A DNA stretch of 64,000 nt. Source: Polytrichum commune (Eukaryota > Streptophyta > Polytrichopsida > Polytrichales > Polytrichaceae). The position numbers were made by a program, and so were the translations under genes. Under the pieces are notes generated by a model. The model searched no databases and was not told where the DNA came from. It saw only the letters and a program-made list of their open reading frames with translations. Positions within the stretch are counted from its first letter, which is position 1. Each line of letters starts with the position of its first letter. Below, in pieces: positions 24,986-39,271 of this stretch. The stretch spans positions 8,374,501 to 8,438,500 of the forward strand of contig OX485808.1 of assembly GCA_950295325.1 (NCBI GenBank), read 5' to 3'.

Positions 24986-27900
24986 TCAAAAGGATGGTCA
25001 ATAAAGCTATAGTAGGTGGTCAAGGGCCTATGGGATGAGATTGTACTAGCTAGGCTTCATGTGGCATTTGGATACATGAGCTTATCCTAAGTTTTAACTT
25101 ATGCCAGCCTAGCTACCTTCACCAAAAGACTCCAAACCCGATATACCTTCCCAGTGGTGACTCGGATGTGACTGCCATCGTCATTTCATCTTGAAATTTT
25201 AGTTGCTAGCTTATAAAATTCCATTTCACGAATCATTCTTTAATCCATGCTTCACATGTTAGTAGTATTAACTAAATGCATGTTTGATATATCTACACCA
25301 AAAAGGATATTTAGTGTTTGATACACTAAATACGAATGCATACACTAAATTATGTCAATTACCCTATGAAAGTAAGTAACATTAACTGTAAACTCAAACA
25401 TTGAATATCAATTATGGTAATATGTGGAAGTTACATGTTTGAATTTAGTGTTAGTAAGGCTGTGAAGAAATCGTAAGTCCAGTGAAATCCATGTTTCACA
25501 GGAAGGGAGGTGACAGTGGGGAAGGCAACGGCACATTTATGTCTAACACTAATTGTCAGGGAATTGAAAATTAGTGTTGAGCAAGGTAAGGTGGTAACAA
25601 CATTAAAAATAATTAACAGTAAATATCCTTTTTAGTGTAGTGTAGTTGGTTAAATATGTGTTACCCATTGCTCAATCTTTTTCTTTCTTTTGTGAGCCGG
25701 CATCCTAACACAAATTGTGGGGTTGTGCGGCATGATACAGAAAATAAAAGAAAAAATATAAAGCCCGTATATCATACCAGTGTGAATGTGAGCCCGTTAA
25801 CCCTATACTGATCACGGTGGCATGATACAAGTGATACCTGTGTGATTGATCTAAAGAGTTGGTGTATTTTGAATCAAAACATGAACTGAGTGTCCTTGGA
25901 GTTGACGATTTGGAATGTCGATAACTTTGTGACATTTAGCCTCGGGTGTCTTGAGGTTGAGATGCCAATGAAAATAATCATAAAGACGACCGTTTATCAG
26001 CTCTGAAAACCGATTCTTGTTTAATAAAAAAACAATAATTTTTTTTGTACTAGGTGCGTAAATCGGAGGCCCATTTTAAAGGCTCAAAAAGCCATTGCAA
26101 AGTTTTGACAGTGATTTGGAGATGGAAACTCCATCTGGTTGCAATTCCCATTCATAAGGTTCTTAATCGGACATTCTCATCTTGTATGAATTGTATCGAT
26201 CTTATAACGTTTGTGCAGAGATGATTGTACAAAGTAGGTACTTGTTCAATAACAAACGTAATCCATAAAGCTCTTTTTGAATGTGGTCACTTTTGGCATC
26301 ATTTAATTGTTGAAATTGACTGTAAGAAAAGATCTCCGTATGATGATTTGAGGCCCAACTTGAATGGGTGTTATCCTTAAAGGTCAAGAGTGTTCTTTGA
26401 CAATTGAGATAACTTGAGATGAAAGACTTTAAAGTTTTCCATGTTATCATTTGCACTTCAATGTTTTGTTGTTGTTGTTGGAATCCACTTAAAGAATCTA
26501 CATCTAGACAATTGAAAGCCAAATATAAGAGCATGACATGCCAAAGTCCATGATTACAAATATTCTTAAAATGTCCATAGCAAGGCTCAAAACAAAGTTA
26601 TGTGCAATTGTATAGTTTGAAAGACACATAAATACAATAAAATCTATAAATGGTAACTCAAAATATTGATTATTTTATGGTATGTCGGATTCTTTCACAT
26701 ATGCCTTGACTATATTTGCACCTTAGTTTGGATTTCTTTTCTTCAATTAGACTACCTCGCTCGACTTGTAAAGGATGGGACCTTAAATGATCATATCAAT
26801 TACGTCAATCCATGACACCAAACTAAGAAAATTTGATCCCAATTTTTTTCCCCCCTCCCACCCTTGCCCCCACCCATAGAAAGTGAGTGCCCATGGAGAT
26901 GCATAGAGGTGCTCACAAGTGGTCAACATATGAACAATAATGTACAATGTAACGTGGTAAAGATGAAATACTACAATACTAGTGTTACACATGGTGTTAC
27001 AATTATCGGGTGGGTGTTATTACGGTAGAGGGCTGTCTATCTCGACATAACTTAAATTGTTTTCCCCTCAAGTTTTGCCACATGTCAACCTTGCATTGGT
27101 TGAGACCCTCTTAATTACCACCTGGGAATTACATTCCAACACTAGTAAAGATGAAATAGAGAGCCCTCTACATTACCTAGGGTAGAACCTTGCATCAAAC
27201 CCCAAGACGGCATGGATGGGCATGTGTGTTCACACACCTACTATTAGGTGATATATAAATAACCACCATGGGAAACTATGTTAGGGCATTAGTTGGAGAT
27301 TTAACCCTTGAAGACACATGGTCTAAATATATGCCCATATACACAATTATATGGGCCTCACTAGTTCAAACCCATATTTTAATAAGTATGGGTTAGAAAC
27401 CTTTATTTTATATATTTGTCTTGTGTCAAAGAGTAAATAAAAAAATATACTTATGATTGACAATGATGATCAAAATACAACAAATGTGTACATGCATCCA
27501 AGGGTACCCAAGTTGCGTAATTGGATTTGAATGCTCAATAACATCTTGAATGTATTCAACCGATTCAAAATGCACCTTAAGAATAACTTAGTCAATACTA
27601 GATAGGGCCACTTTTGACACAATTAAACCAAAATGAAAATATGCAACTAAAGTACAAATTTTTCTGCACGGAGGGGGCCTCTTGGACTCTTAAGGGTCAA
27701 CAATATTATGTGCTACAAACATGTATTCAACCCTTGAAAATAATTTCCTACATTTCATGGCCAAGACACTTTATACAAGCCTCCCCTAGAAGTATTAAAA
27801 TCAAATATGATTAGGTCTCGATCTCCCTCTATCTCATTTTATGTATATGTATGCTTGGACCCAAAGAGGCCACCTCCAATACGAGACAATAATACTCGTC

Positions 27901-28436
27901 CCATAATAACCGAACTCTACAAATCCATCCCATATTTACATATGAACTACATGTCTATGTTAATAGGTGAAGCATTGTGTTGCCATCATAACTTATCTCT
28001 CTCTATGTTCACTTCAATTGAAAGAATGCTATTGATTGTTAGGCTATTTTTTTCAACAAATCAACTCTAAATTGACACTTTCAACCTAAAATCAAACAAG
28101 AAGGAAACACATTCGTATGACACCTTAAGGCCTAGACTGTGGGCCTCTAGGGGCATTTTTAAAGATTAACTCAAATGTGAGATTTTACGTTGCATCCAAC
28201 ATGTCAAAGTGTCATGAACATACTCAGTTTGACGTCAACTTAACTCGAATACACGATTTTCTGTTGCATCCACGAGCACGTCAGATTTACAATGAACAAT
28301 TTTAAAACTTGGAGGTCAAAGACGCCAGCGATTGAAGAGATTGTACAAAGAGATTGACAAAACCTTCAGTGACACCACGATTGCACAATCTCACATGAGT
28401 AACATTGGAAATGAAGAAGCGGCGTCGTCGTCATCA
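24986..28436. other. Intergenic, no gene recognised
   Basis: AT-rich DNA between the vasohibin gene's island and the 3' end of the first receptor kinase. Open frames here are short and featureless. The right end must contain the 3' untranslated region of the minus-strand kinase gene. Confidence 0.5.
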
Positions 28437-31400
28437 TCACCTAGGTTTGAGTTTTCCTAGTTCAATGAATGCTCCGGAAGCACTCGTCGTGGGCAGTCCC
28501 ATGAGCAAGGGGCTGTCCTCGTCCACTGGTGTAAGGGACGTAGACTGCACAGACGCAAAGAGCGAGTCCATCTCCACTTTGGAGAGCTCGGAGCCTTTGA
28601 CCAACACATCCTCTACAGGTTTGTGACCCTGCAACATAGCGACGACATCTAGCATACTCGGTCTCTGGGAAGCTGTATATTGTACACACAGAAGTCCTAT
28701 ATTGATCACCCGAACGATCTCGTCCAGGTTGGTGGACTTTTGATCGACTTTCAAGTGCTCGTCGACCAGCTCCAACAACAGATTGTCTTCATGCAATTTC
28801 CATGCCTACAATACACGACATGCAACATCCAGAGAGAGAGAGAGAGAGAGAGCATCGTTAGAAGCTGTGTTTGAGGTGGAATTGCTGCATTAACGACAGG
28901 ATTTGGCCCAACAAAGAAATTATGTGTGCGTTAGAAGCTGTGTTTGAGGTGGAATTGCTGCATTAACGACAGGATTTGGCCCAACAAAGAAATTATGTGT
29001 GCGTTCAAGATTCGACAGGCATTGAGAAACTCATGTGCACCCAGTTGGTGGTGACATTTTATTATTTGAAATGATTAATCCTTCTACTTTTAGTGGATGA
29101 AACAGACCGAAATTAATGGGTAGACTCAGAGAGAATTAATGTGGAATTTGATACCAGATATGAGCAGCAGAATTTGGAGAATAACTCCTTGTCACAAAAA
29201 GTAGGGTCCAAAAGATCTTGATTCTGGTTGTAAATACTCGAAAGTGACTGAGCAGTTTGAGTCATTATAGCGCGTACATTTGAAATGTAGTTTGATAGCA
29301 TTATGAGCAAGCAATTAGACTCTCAAAAAATTATAGGCACCATCATTACAAGTTTCTGTTGGTGGTACAATATGTTAGAACATGGCGTAGTTTTTTCATG
29401 TAACTTGAACATGTGATTGTGCACTTTATGAACATTAGCGTGTTTTTGTGTGATGTACAAGACTTATATTTGATCAACACTATTGTATCTTGTTACTAGG
29501 GACATTACCATATGGTTTACTCTATAAAGCATTACCGTACGTTAAGGGCAGCTTCGGCACAAATTAATTCTAAAAATAGATGCCGAAAATTTTGGAAAAT
29601 TATTGACATTTTTTGCCGAATATAAAATTAATTAATTTTCAAAATTGCCGAAAAGTAAGAAATTTTAACTTCTCACTAGAATTTTACTTACACTGGAAGC
29701 ATATATGAATTTTGAAGGAGAGAAGCTGCTCCTTTTGTAATCAAGCTCACTTACATTAGTCCACAAAGAATATGGGTTAAGAAAGACTCTAAGTGAGGCT
29801 TTTCAAATGTGTTGTACACAATTTTTTGGAGTCCAATTGAGCATAGAAGATGAAGTTTTATAGAATTTTGTCCAACTAACAAAAGTTGAGAAATCAAGTA
29901 ATCTTCCACCTCCAACAAGTTTTGTGTCAAAATAAGTCTTTATGCGAAAGATATGGACAAAACATTCCAGCCGTGTAAAGATCAAAACATTAAAATGCGT
30001 TCATAACAGTTTTTCAGAGCTCATTTGTGCATAGAAGATCAACATTTTTGGAATTTTGTTGCTCTAAGAAAAGTTTAGATTTCAAGTAATCTTCCACCTC
30101 CAACAAGTTTTGTGTCAAAATAAGTCTTTATGTGAAAGATATGGACAAAACATTGCAGCCGTGTAAAGATCAAAAAATTAAAATGCGTTCATAACAGTTT
30201 TTCGGAGCTCATTTGTGCATAGAAGATCAACTTTTTTGGAATTTTGTTTCTCTAAGAAAAGTTTAGAAATCAAGTAATCTTTCACCTCCAACAAATTTTA
30301 TGTCATTTGAAGACTCTATGCAAAAGTTATGCGTGTTATAAAAATGAAGTCTAACTAGGTGCTTCACCTCAAACTTTACATATCCCATATGCATTGTTGA
30401 ACACAACTCCACTCTACTTGTATAAAGCACAGAGCATTCTCAACTCTTCACAAAGTCGTGAAAGATTTATATCTTTTGTAAAACTCTTCACACAAATTGT
30501 GAAATCGTGAATGAACATCCTTGTTTACTGTTAGATAATAACTTCTTGGATGTATGCCGAAATTGCATTATTAAACTATTTAAAATGCCAAAATTTTTAG
30601 TAATTTTTTTTTTGCCGCCGAACACTGTTTTTTTACTTTTAATAATTATTCGGCAAGAGAGCGCCGAAGCTGCCCTTAACGTACGGTATTAGCTTGTCAC
30701 ATTACATGACTTTACAAACTCATCACCAACTAATGGTCTTACAATAATTAATGCTTCTTGTAGGTTCTATATCACATTTGACCATTTGGTTTAATCTATG
30801 AATCTTCATAATGAGTTACTTAATAAATGCGATAAAATTATCAAGTTACTAAACAATTTATCCATCTAAATATAATATTGCTACTACTAAACATTTGAAG
30901 ATTTCTTTTAAATGACTTTTGAATGTTTGAAGGCGTTTTAAAAATGACTCACCCATTCCAATATGTAACGTTGATTTCCTGGGAGCATGAGGTCAATGTT
31001 CTTTCTCCCACTGATAATCTCAAGTATTAAAATACCAAAGCTGAAAACATCAACTTTGTCTGATACTTGGCCAAGGCTTGTGTATTCTGGCGACAAATAT
31101 CCCCTACAAGATAATAATAACAACTTAGAACAATTTTTTCATACATAGAAAAATATAAATAAGGTATGTTTATCTTTGATCTAAGATTTCATAATAAGCC
31201 ATGACATAGTAAAGTGTACTTGGTAAGTTGATAGCATCCTTTGTATTGACATGAATTCAAAAGACTAGATCAAGGGAATATAGTTGTACACCGTACCAAC
31301 TCTCCAAGAACTTACTTGGTTCCAGCAATGTCAACACTTGAAGGTGTATGGTCATCTTGTATGGGGAATAGAAGTGCCAAACCAAAGTCACCAATTTTTG

Positions 31401-34400
31401 GATTCATATTCTTGTCAAGAAGAATATTAGGTGCTTTGATATCTCGATGTACAATGGATGGTTGCACCTCTTCATGCAAATAATTGAGTCCATGAGCAAC
31501 CCCCAATATGATGTTGAAACGCATTGGCCAATTTAATACCATGCCGCCTTTGCTAGGGGAATCTGTGATACAATTGAAGTCACAAATTATTGTTTGAACA
31601 ATAATCATCATTTTTGCCTTCATGTCGTCAAGAAAAGTTTTTAATATTAATTAGGATGTGTACAACACAAACCCTCCAAAAGACATTGACCAAAATAATC
31701 AAGAAAGCCATCATCACACAAGCCAAAATAAAATTTCCATAATCTAATATGCATTACAAACATCCACTTTTTGATTCTATCATGACAACTTGGCTTCAAA
31801 CTATCAAAATTGATAGGTTGCTGATGTTTCTTCCTTAACATTATCAATCTTGTATATTAATTCCGGTGCTCATTTAATGATTGTGTGCAACAAAGAGAAA
31901 TCATGTTATATTTGTGAGTCTAGATAGGTGGAATTTATTAAAGTTAAGGAAGATGGTGCATACCCCATAGTGCATCGGCAAGGTTCTTGTTTTCCATGTA
32001 ATCATACACAAGTATACGTTGATCACCTTCTAAGCAACAACCCTTCAGGTGGACCAAATTTTGATGTCTCACACTTGTGATGATCATGATTTCATGTAAA
32101 AAATTGTCAAGTGCTTGTTCTGACTTGCTCAATTGCTTCACAGCTACATTTGAATTATCCAATAGGGTTCCCTAAATAACATCAAAATGCACACACGAAA
32201 ATGAACAAATGAATCATGTTCAGACTTTTACGGTTCTCCTTAGCTTTCACTTTTACGTAATGAAAGATTTGCTTATGGAGACATTTGATTAATCAAATTC
32301 TTTGACAACACTACAATTTGTCAAATTAACATTGGTTCTTCCATTCATGTAGAGTGATTTATTGAGACAAATATGGAAACATCAAAACTTTTAAGTTTGA
32401 GAAATTGTGGGGTTAATATGAACAATTTTACAAGTTTACCATTTCCTCCTTTTAACATTTAGAATCTTTACCTTGTAAACAACACCAAAACCACCTTGCC
32501 CCAAGATGTTATTGGGATGAAAATCTTGAGTGGCCACCTTTAAGTCATTGTACGAGTATAATCTAGGTTGCATTTCTGCTTTTGCTTTATCTAGGACAAA
32601 TCATCATCATCAACAACAAAATGTCAGTGCACACTTCTTACCACTAGAATGTAATACATTGAACTTCAATTTAGGTATATGCATTATAATAATGGACAAT
32701 GGCTAAAATTTAGCTTCTTTATTAGGATTCTTGAGTAGTTTAATTTGGTGTGAAGACCTCCAAATATTTTTAGGAGGCTAGCATGACAACACATAATTGA
32801 TATTATTGAAATTATGAGGTCAGTCAATGGAAGTTGTCAAGCAAATCATTGACAAAGTTTCATCTCAAGGGACATTAATATTTCATATTGTGATTGTTAA
32901 ACTTCCATGCTATACTAGTTTTGGTATGGAAGCGCTAATTGATCCAATCAAAGGCCTTGAAGTCTTTGTGCCAATGTTAGAAAATAAGTAAGAAAATAAG
33001 TAAGAAAATAAGCCAAGAAGATTCATTTCCAAGTACAACTCTCCCAAAACTATTACTAGAATGATGTCAACTCTGAATGATTGTGTACCTTGTTGAACAT
33101 CGTGAAGTAGAGAATTGGCTTGTTGTAATAATCTCCATAACATCACAAAGGAGATGAGGGATGCCATGAATACTATGAATGCAACGATAATGGAATATAT
33201 TATAATCAACCTTCGTTTGTCACAAACTGGGACTGGCAATGTAAGAATCCAAAACATACAATAGTGGGTTAGTACAAGATGGTTAGCAAAAACTCTAATG
33301 TATTGTTTAAACAATCACAAAGAACAATGCTTTGGAGACTTAGGTCGACAATGGTTGTTACATATAGATCCTTCTCAATTTTATATTAGTCAACTAAGAA
33401 AAGTTGCAATCTTACAAGGACAAATTGCTTGTCTTTGTTATTCTTAACTATGTGAACATTCTGTATCATGGCCACTAGGTACGTGACAAGTGGTTTCAAG
33501 CAAATCTTGATTTATATTATTTGAATCAACTTGGAATGGATGCCCTTAAGAACAATGCCTTCAAAATTCCACAATGAACATAAAAAGTGAATACCTAATT
33601 ATAACTTGTGCTAGGCATACAAACACTTCGTTCTTGTTACAAATGATGTGCAGAGGTTCCTTAGAAATTTTGTACCTGGAACAGTCTGATTGTGAACTGG
33701 TAAGTTGGTAAACCGACATACGCTCACTAGTGTACTAGTCTGATTTGTAGAATTGCAGAAAGGGTTTCCACCGAGACTGCCAAAGAAAATCCTTAATCGT
33801 CAGAAGAGATCTTGTATTTGATATCTGAGTGACGTGCAATCACTTCTGAACAATATTTCAATTCTGGAGTGCAATCTCTTAACAAATCATGTCAATCCAA
33901 GCTAGTGACACATCATCTTCTGTCAGCTGGCATTGTAGTGGAGAGAAGGCAGCCTGTGGTTAAAACCATTTTGTTTGTTGAGTACACAGTGTTTAGAGAC
34001 TTGATATGGAAGGTAGATACTTACAGTAAAAGATCGTTGTAAACTTGCACGTTGGGGGCTGATAGTTGTATTGCGTTGAGGTGTGAGTTTGAATATAAAA
34101 CGTCTGAAATTTTGTTATCCACCATCGAGATCAATTGAATTTGAGATGTATTGGAATAAAGTTCTGGTAGTGACAAAGTCGCATTCAAGTGATTGCGGTC
34201 AAAATTCCTGTTACATACCAATCAAACAACCAGCCAATAATCAAATTCCACCTGCCTATATCTCAATAAGGAGGTACACGACGTAATGGATACTCAATCA
34301 AAGAGGGGCAAAGAAAGATCACACTTTGATGTTCCTTGGAAATTCCTTGGCTGCACATTCCTAAAGCTGGAGAAAAGAATGACAAGTCCTTCGTAAAATT

Positions 34401-37400
34401 TTATTCGGTACATCATTCTTAGTGAGCCTCGACATGCTGAGGCTTCATAGATACCATTCTTGAAGGCACATCTCCTCTTGACTTGAGGCTCGGATTGGTC
34501 CCATTTGGGATCAATAAACGATGAAACTATGACAGCTTTTGAAATGCATACATTATGTCCAACGCAGAACGGTGAACTCAAGTGCTCAAACCTCAATTTG
34601 GCCATGTGGCGGCAACTATGACTGCACTCACACATATTGAAGGTTGGAGAGGCTAAAGAGCCCGGGGTCAAATCCTTCGAGAAGGTTGTCGGCCATGTAC
34701 CTAAACCTCGTAGACACAATAGAGAACTTGCACACGTCAGTAAATCTATCTAAAGTTGACCGCAACCTTTCAAAATTCTCTTTCAAGCTCTTTACGAAGA
34801 CAATCAAGCGGTGGTTAGGTGTGAAAATGATGAAATTTCCATGGTTACAGTGCCGGCAATATTCCTGAAATGATATGTTGAACTGACCCCTGAGGAAAAA
34901 GCGTCAAACTTTAGACGACTCTATAATATTTGTCATCAAAGAACCACGAATTTTACAGAGAAGAGAGTTGCACTTACAAAGCTTGAAGAAATTGGAGGTT
35001 GGAGAAATTGGTCCGGAGGTATCCAGAAAAGTGGTTGCTTGACAGATCCAGGATGCTGAGCTCCTTCAGGCTTCCCAAACTATCAGGAAGGTTGGATTCA
35101 AGGGCATTATTGCTAAGATTCCTGACATATCACAGCGACATAAGTTAGCAATCAAACAAACTCCGTTTCGTTAGTGTCCCTAAACTCCACATCTATGCCA
35201 AAATAACTACGTCAAGTGTGCCTTGCAAAATTTGACAAAACACTACTTGAGCAAACTTCTACAAGGTTACTACATTCTGGAATACGATGTATTATTTAAT
35301 GGATTCTCACAAATATCTGAGGAACGGAAGCTTGCTGAGGTCTTCAGGCAATCCTCCAGTGAGCTGGTTGTGACTTAAAGACCTGGAAACGCATTGAGAA
35401 TCAGTTGCGCCTACAAACTGAAAAGGAAAATCATATCCCACAATACGAAAAAAAATCACTATCTGGCATAACCTGCTCCTCAAAATTAGCTTATGTTCAT
35501 TCGTGCAGCTTCAAAGAATCCATAATTTTTGCCGAGAAGTTTTGAAGATTAGAAGTTTTTCCGCTTACTAGGCAGATATTGGGGTTGGTTATAAAGCTGA
35601 TATTGCAGGAAACAGCTTCTCTACGTACTCCGTTAAATTCAAGCATTCAGCAAGTATCTTGTCAAGAGTTTCTTGAGTATTGTCTTATTTAATAAATCTC
35701 TGGAATCCTGGACTATCTTTCGTGTGTATTCACAGTGAAAACAAGAGCTCTTCCGAGAAACTCGCTTCAATAATCTTAAGAGGGTGTTGAGCGGACCACT
35801 ATTAGGTCTAGAGGTGTGCCCTAACACAAACGGCAATCTCTCCATCAATCATTCCTAGTGGTTTATACACACATGTGGCAGAGAATTATTATCATGTAGT
35901 GCTTCCTGATTAAGTGCAAAGAAGAGAAAAAAGACAATTTTCTAGACTTGTGTCCAACGTACAAACCGGGTGGCTAATTCCCAACAGAGACAATTGGTAT
36001 CAACCTCCAATTGAGATGAGTCAGTTATAGAGGCTGTGAGATCAGGTGTTGGGCAACTTACATATGCACAACATATGCCAGACTATTCCACACCGGAAAA
36101 GGGCCATTGAGGAGGTTGTTCGACAGGTCCAGCCATTGGAGTCTCGTCAAGTTCTCTATCCAATCGGATATGTTGCCACCAAGGTTATTTTTGCTCAAGT
36201 CCCTGCAGAAGGTACAGCCATTACCATTCAGGCTTCCCAGAAAGTTCATAGGAATGTGCTCAGATAGGGTCCCAAGGTAGGAGCACCAACTTATTGAGGT
36301 CAAGGTAAATCACATGGAAAGTTTCATAGGACAATCATATACATGTGCATTTGGATCAACAGTGCTTCTTAATAAAAGTTGTGAATGCAGTTGACGAATA
36401 CTGCAACCGCCAAATGTAATAAACTCAACCAATGTACTAGCTTGGGTCCCCAATTGAACTAATTCAGCGGTGGAGCTCGTGTTGAGGTTGCCAAATATTA
36501 CAATTCTGTGCATCACTTAACATGAGCAAATTGGCGCACCAAGCATGGAAGTGCTCACAGTGTTTGCAGTGATGTGAGATTCTGCATTGATTTTGGTATA
36601 CTGCCACTGAAATTATTGTCATGAAGCTGCCTGTGACATAAACCAGCCGCATTATACAAAAAATTGACAACTTAAATTTGGTTGGGTAATGCTTACCCGC
36701 GTCTCCATAGGAAAATAATGTAGCAATTGAAATGCTCAGAAAGAATAAACAGGATCGATGGTTATGCCACTTACAGCGACATTAAATTGGTGAGATTTCC
36801 GATTGAGTCTGGCAAATTTCCTGTGAGATTCGGATTGCCCGCTATGTCTCTGCAAATTTCAAATTCGCAGCACAAATGAATTCACAGAATCCAGCAACAA
36901 ATTGCTCCTATCTAGTCCAGTAGACTCCACTTCCAAAGGGTCCCCACACGCAGAGGTAAAATGTCTGAGATAGTCTGCACCTCCAAGATGTCTAGTAGGA
37001 TGTACAACTGATCGAATGTAGGCCATCAAGCAGTAACATGACTTATGAGCATGTTGGTGGCCATCAAATGCTTGCAGGCTGCTAAATAACATAGCAAAAC
37101 CACTTCTATATTCTAAAGCAAAGAATTAAGCGATTTCTGTGCTTTCATGTAAAAAGATTTCAAGCACGCACTGCAGAGGATTGGCATAATTTGACATCTT
37201 TTACTCACAGACAGAAAAACACTTACAGGACTTTCAGATTGGTGAGCCCACCGATTGAAGAGAGATCATTTCCTTCTAGATTCAGGTTTATTAATTGTCT
37301 GCAAATTTCAGCCAATGAGAAAAAATATTAAATTCACAAGCCGTTGGCGCAATTTTGTTTGAATACATATTAATTTCTTATCCTGGATTGCTGATAGTGA

Positions 37401-38123
37401 AAATCTAAATCTCGCCTCTGTTATGAAGAATTATGGCAGGCGATTATGTCGTTCAATAATATGAGTAACTGTGTGTTTCTTTGAAAATTGGATCTAAGCA
37501 TTCCTTTGAAATTGAGCTGCAGCAGCGAAAGGAGCTGGTCAGAAAGGGAGGAGATCGTACAGCCCTAGCACGGAGACATTGCAAGGATAATTAAGAGGAG
37601 CAGATTCGCAAGTGACTCCCTCCCATTTGTCTCGGCAGGGATCTGCTAATTTATTCATCGACCAATGCGATAATCTTGTCGAGTTTTTCCACGCTGCGAA
37701 AAGATTCTGCAGTGCGTTCACTGAAATCGCAAGTTTCTGTAATCAGTCAATCTGTGACTACGCAGCATCCTAGGTTCAGAGTACAACTGAAACAAGAGTC
37801 CAGAAAAAACCTAAGGGGACATTAACTTTCTGTCGTCCTCTCACATCACTTACCAAATAGTTTTCTGCAGGATGTGAAAACGGCTCAGAACAAGGAAAGA
37901 GAAAATTAGCCTGGGAGAAGTAACAAGCTCATATTTGCTCTGAAGTCTTCCAGATTGAGCTGATTGCTCGAAACTCAGGCAGAGGTCACTCACCGTCAGT
38001 TATATTAGTGAATGTATTACTGGCATTACACGGCGTCGCTTCAGCTGCTTGACTATAATCTCCTAGACTGGATAGCAGAACATATGAAGCAACTACAGCG
38101 TGCAACGACAACCACCAGGCCAT
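28437..38123 (-). CDS. LRR receptor-like kinase 1, 881 aa, 17 exons
   Basis: Plasma-membrane receptor kinase. Exons (minus): 38123-37994, 37720-37561, 37298-37227, 36849-36775, 36630-36559, 36202-36062, 35382-35311, 35121-34978, 34889-34632, 34207-34025, 33776-33676, 33232-33089, 32590-32472, 32171-31964, 31562-31316, 31103-30953, 28805-28437. They join in frame. Exon 1 encodes a signal peptide starting [11 protein letters not shown]. An LRR N-terminal cap follows ([17 protein letters not shown]), then leucine-rich repeats, several on single 72-75 nt exons, then a Cys-containing NPFC segment. The transmembrane helix is near residues 478-502. Kinase motifs: [14 protein letters not shown] (K569), HRD 665-667, DFG 685-687, and LSPEY instead of the usual APEY. 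The kinase resembles plant LRR-VIII-type receptors. Ligand unknown. The last intron holds a transposon and a tandem duplication. Confidence 0.92.
28831..28852. repeat. AG dinucleotide run next to the last 3' splice site
   Basis: Eleven AG units on the plus strand read as CT units on the transcribed strand. They lie about 25 bases upstream of the acceptor of the last exon of kinase 1, where they may serve as the polypyrimidine tract. Confidence 0.85.
28857..29002. repeat. Perfect 73-bp tandem duplication
   Basis: Bases 28,857-28,929 and 28,930-29,002 are identical over 73 positions by eye. The duplication sits in the last intron of kinase 1, directly beside the AG run. The lack of differences suggests a recent event or an assembly artefact. 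Confidence 0.93.
29533..30688. mobile_element. Non-autonomous DNA transposon with 26-bp perfect inverted ends, inside an intron
   Basis: The left arm (29,533-29,558) begins TACCGTACGTTAAGGGCAG and ends CTTCGGC. The right arm (30,663-30,688) is its exact reverse complement. Between them lie 188-bp tandem units: the marker CAAGTAATCTTCCACC, or a close variant, recurs at 29,895, 30,083 and 30,271. Scattered GCCGAA motifs lie near both ends. If the mobile ends are GGGCAGCTTCGGC, both sides are flanked by TTAA. The element lies in the last intron (30,952-28,806) of kinase 1. It has no coding capacity. Confidence 0.8.
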
Positions 38124-39271
38124 GGTCCTCAGCGCTGTGGTTTTTAGAAAAAGATAGGAGTAAAATTGGAGAGGTTGCGCGAAAGATTCTTGATTACGCT
38201 TTGATCAGCATTGATATCGATCACGATCAAACGAGGTGCCTCCTCCATGGAAGCAGGATCCAAAAAATCCAAGGGCTTTGGAGTCTACTTCCAGCCTTGC
38301 ATTTCCCTTAAAGACAGGTCACTTGCACTCCAAGAGACGACATGCGCAAACACCGCGAACGTCAACAATAAATCGTTCGAATTAAACTGCATAATCTCAC
38401 TCCTGCACAGGACCTGCAAGAAACTCCCCGAAACTAAGTTAAATGCAATTAATCCACGGCCAGTTGCGGAGTTCGTCCACAGCTCTCCCTCCGACATGAG
38501 CATCTAGGCTTCTTTCCACCTATCGATCGAGCTGATAATTGGAAACCACAAACCGCCCCCCGCCCGCCTTTTCCAACTCCAAAGCAACTTTCCGCAAGAA
38601 TAATTTACAAATCTCTGGAAGTTAAGTTAACTCACTTAGGAGTCGTGCACTTCCTCCCCTTTCTCCACCAATTGATCGAGCGCGGGGGCATGGTCCACAC
38701 GGTTTGGACCTTGACAAGTCCTAGTGACATCACATCGCGGATCGAAGACTTTCGCAACCCTCGACCCTCCCGGCCGGCCTGCCTGCGCGCGCCCAGTGTG
38801 TGTGGGGTCCTCCAACAGCAGTTGTCGCCTTCCTTGCCCTCCCGGCTTGCCCTGCCATACTACCAGCTGCCCTACCCTCGCACAAGATATCTCGGAAGCG
38901 GTAACTCAGCGGGAGCCTTCAAGTTGATCTGCCTCAGGACCCGCTCTGCAAGTTGCTACTCCAGACTTCTATAGCCTAGCGACGATCGAGTTCTGACTCC
39001 GCATCTCTGCAACGAGAATCCTCCCGGCCCCGTCTGTGGCTCCCGCTGGTTCATGGAATTTCGAATCCGGGCTCCAGGACATCTCCTTGACTTCGTGGTG
39101 CCAATCCCCGACTGCTGCGTCGTCATTATTCTGGCGCTTACCTCCACGGCGCCCTCACTCCCCCCTCGCAGAGTCGGTATCTACAGCATTACTCACATTC
39201 TTTATGGACTAGGAAATGCCCAAGGGCAGCAGGCGTACTTAGTACTTACTAAAGGTCAGTTACCTGTCAAG
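38124..39271. promoter_or_regulatory. Upstream region of receptor kinase 1
   Basis: GC-rich DNA upstream of the minus-strand start codon at 38,123, expected to hold the promoter and leader. Open frames on both strands (for example 38,645-38,974) have no motif and look like by-products of base composition. I cannot point to a TATA box with confidence. Confidence 0.4.

Noticed and set aside
34294-34719. 141-codon minus-strand frame in kinase 1
   Set aside because: A different frame of the same region gives the exon 34,889-34,632 with a proper donor, leucine-rich-repeat text ([10 protein letters not shown]) and continuity with both neighbours.
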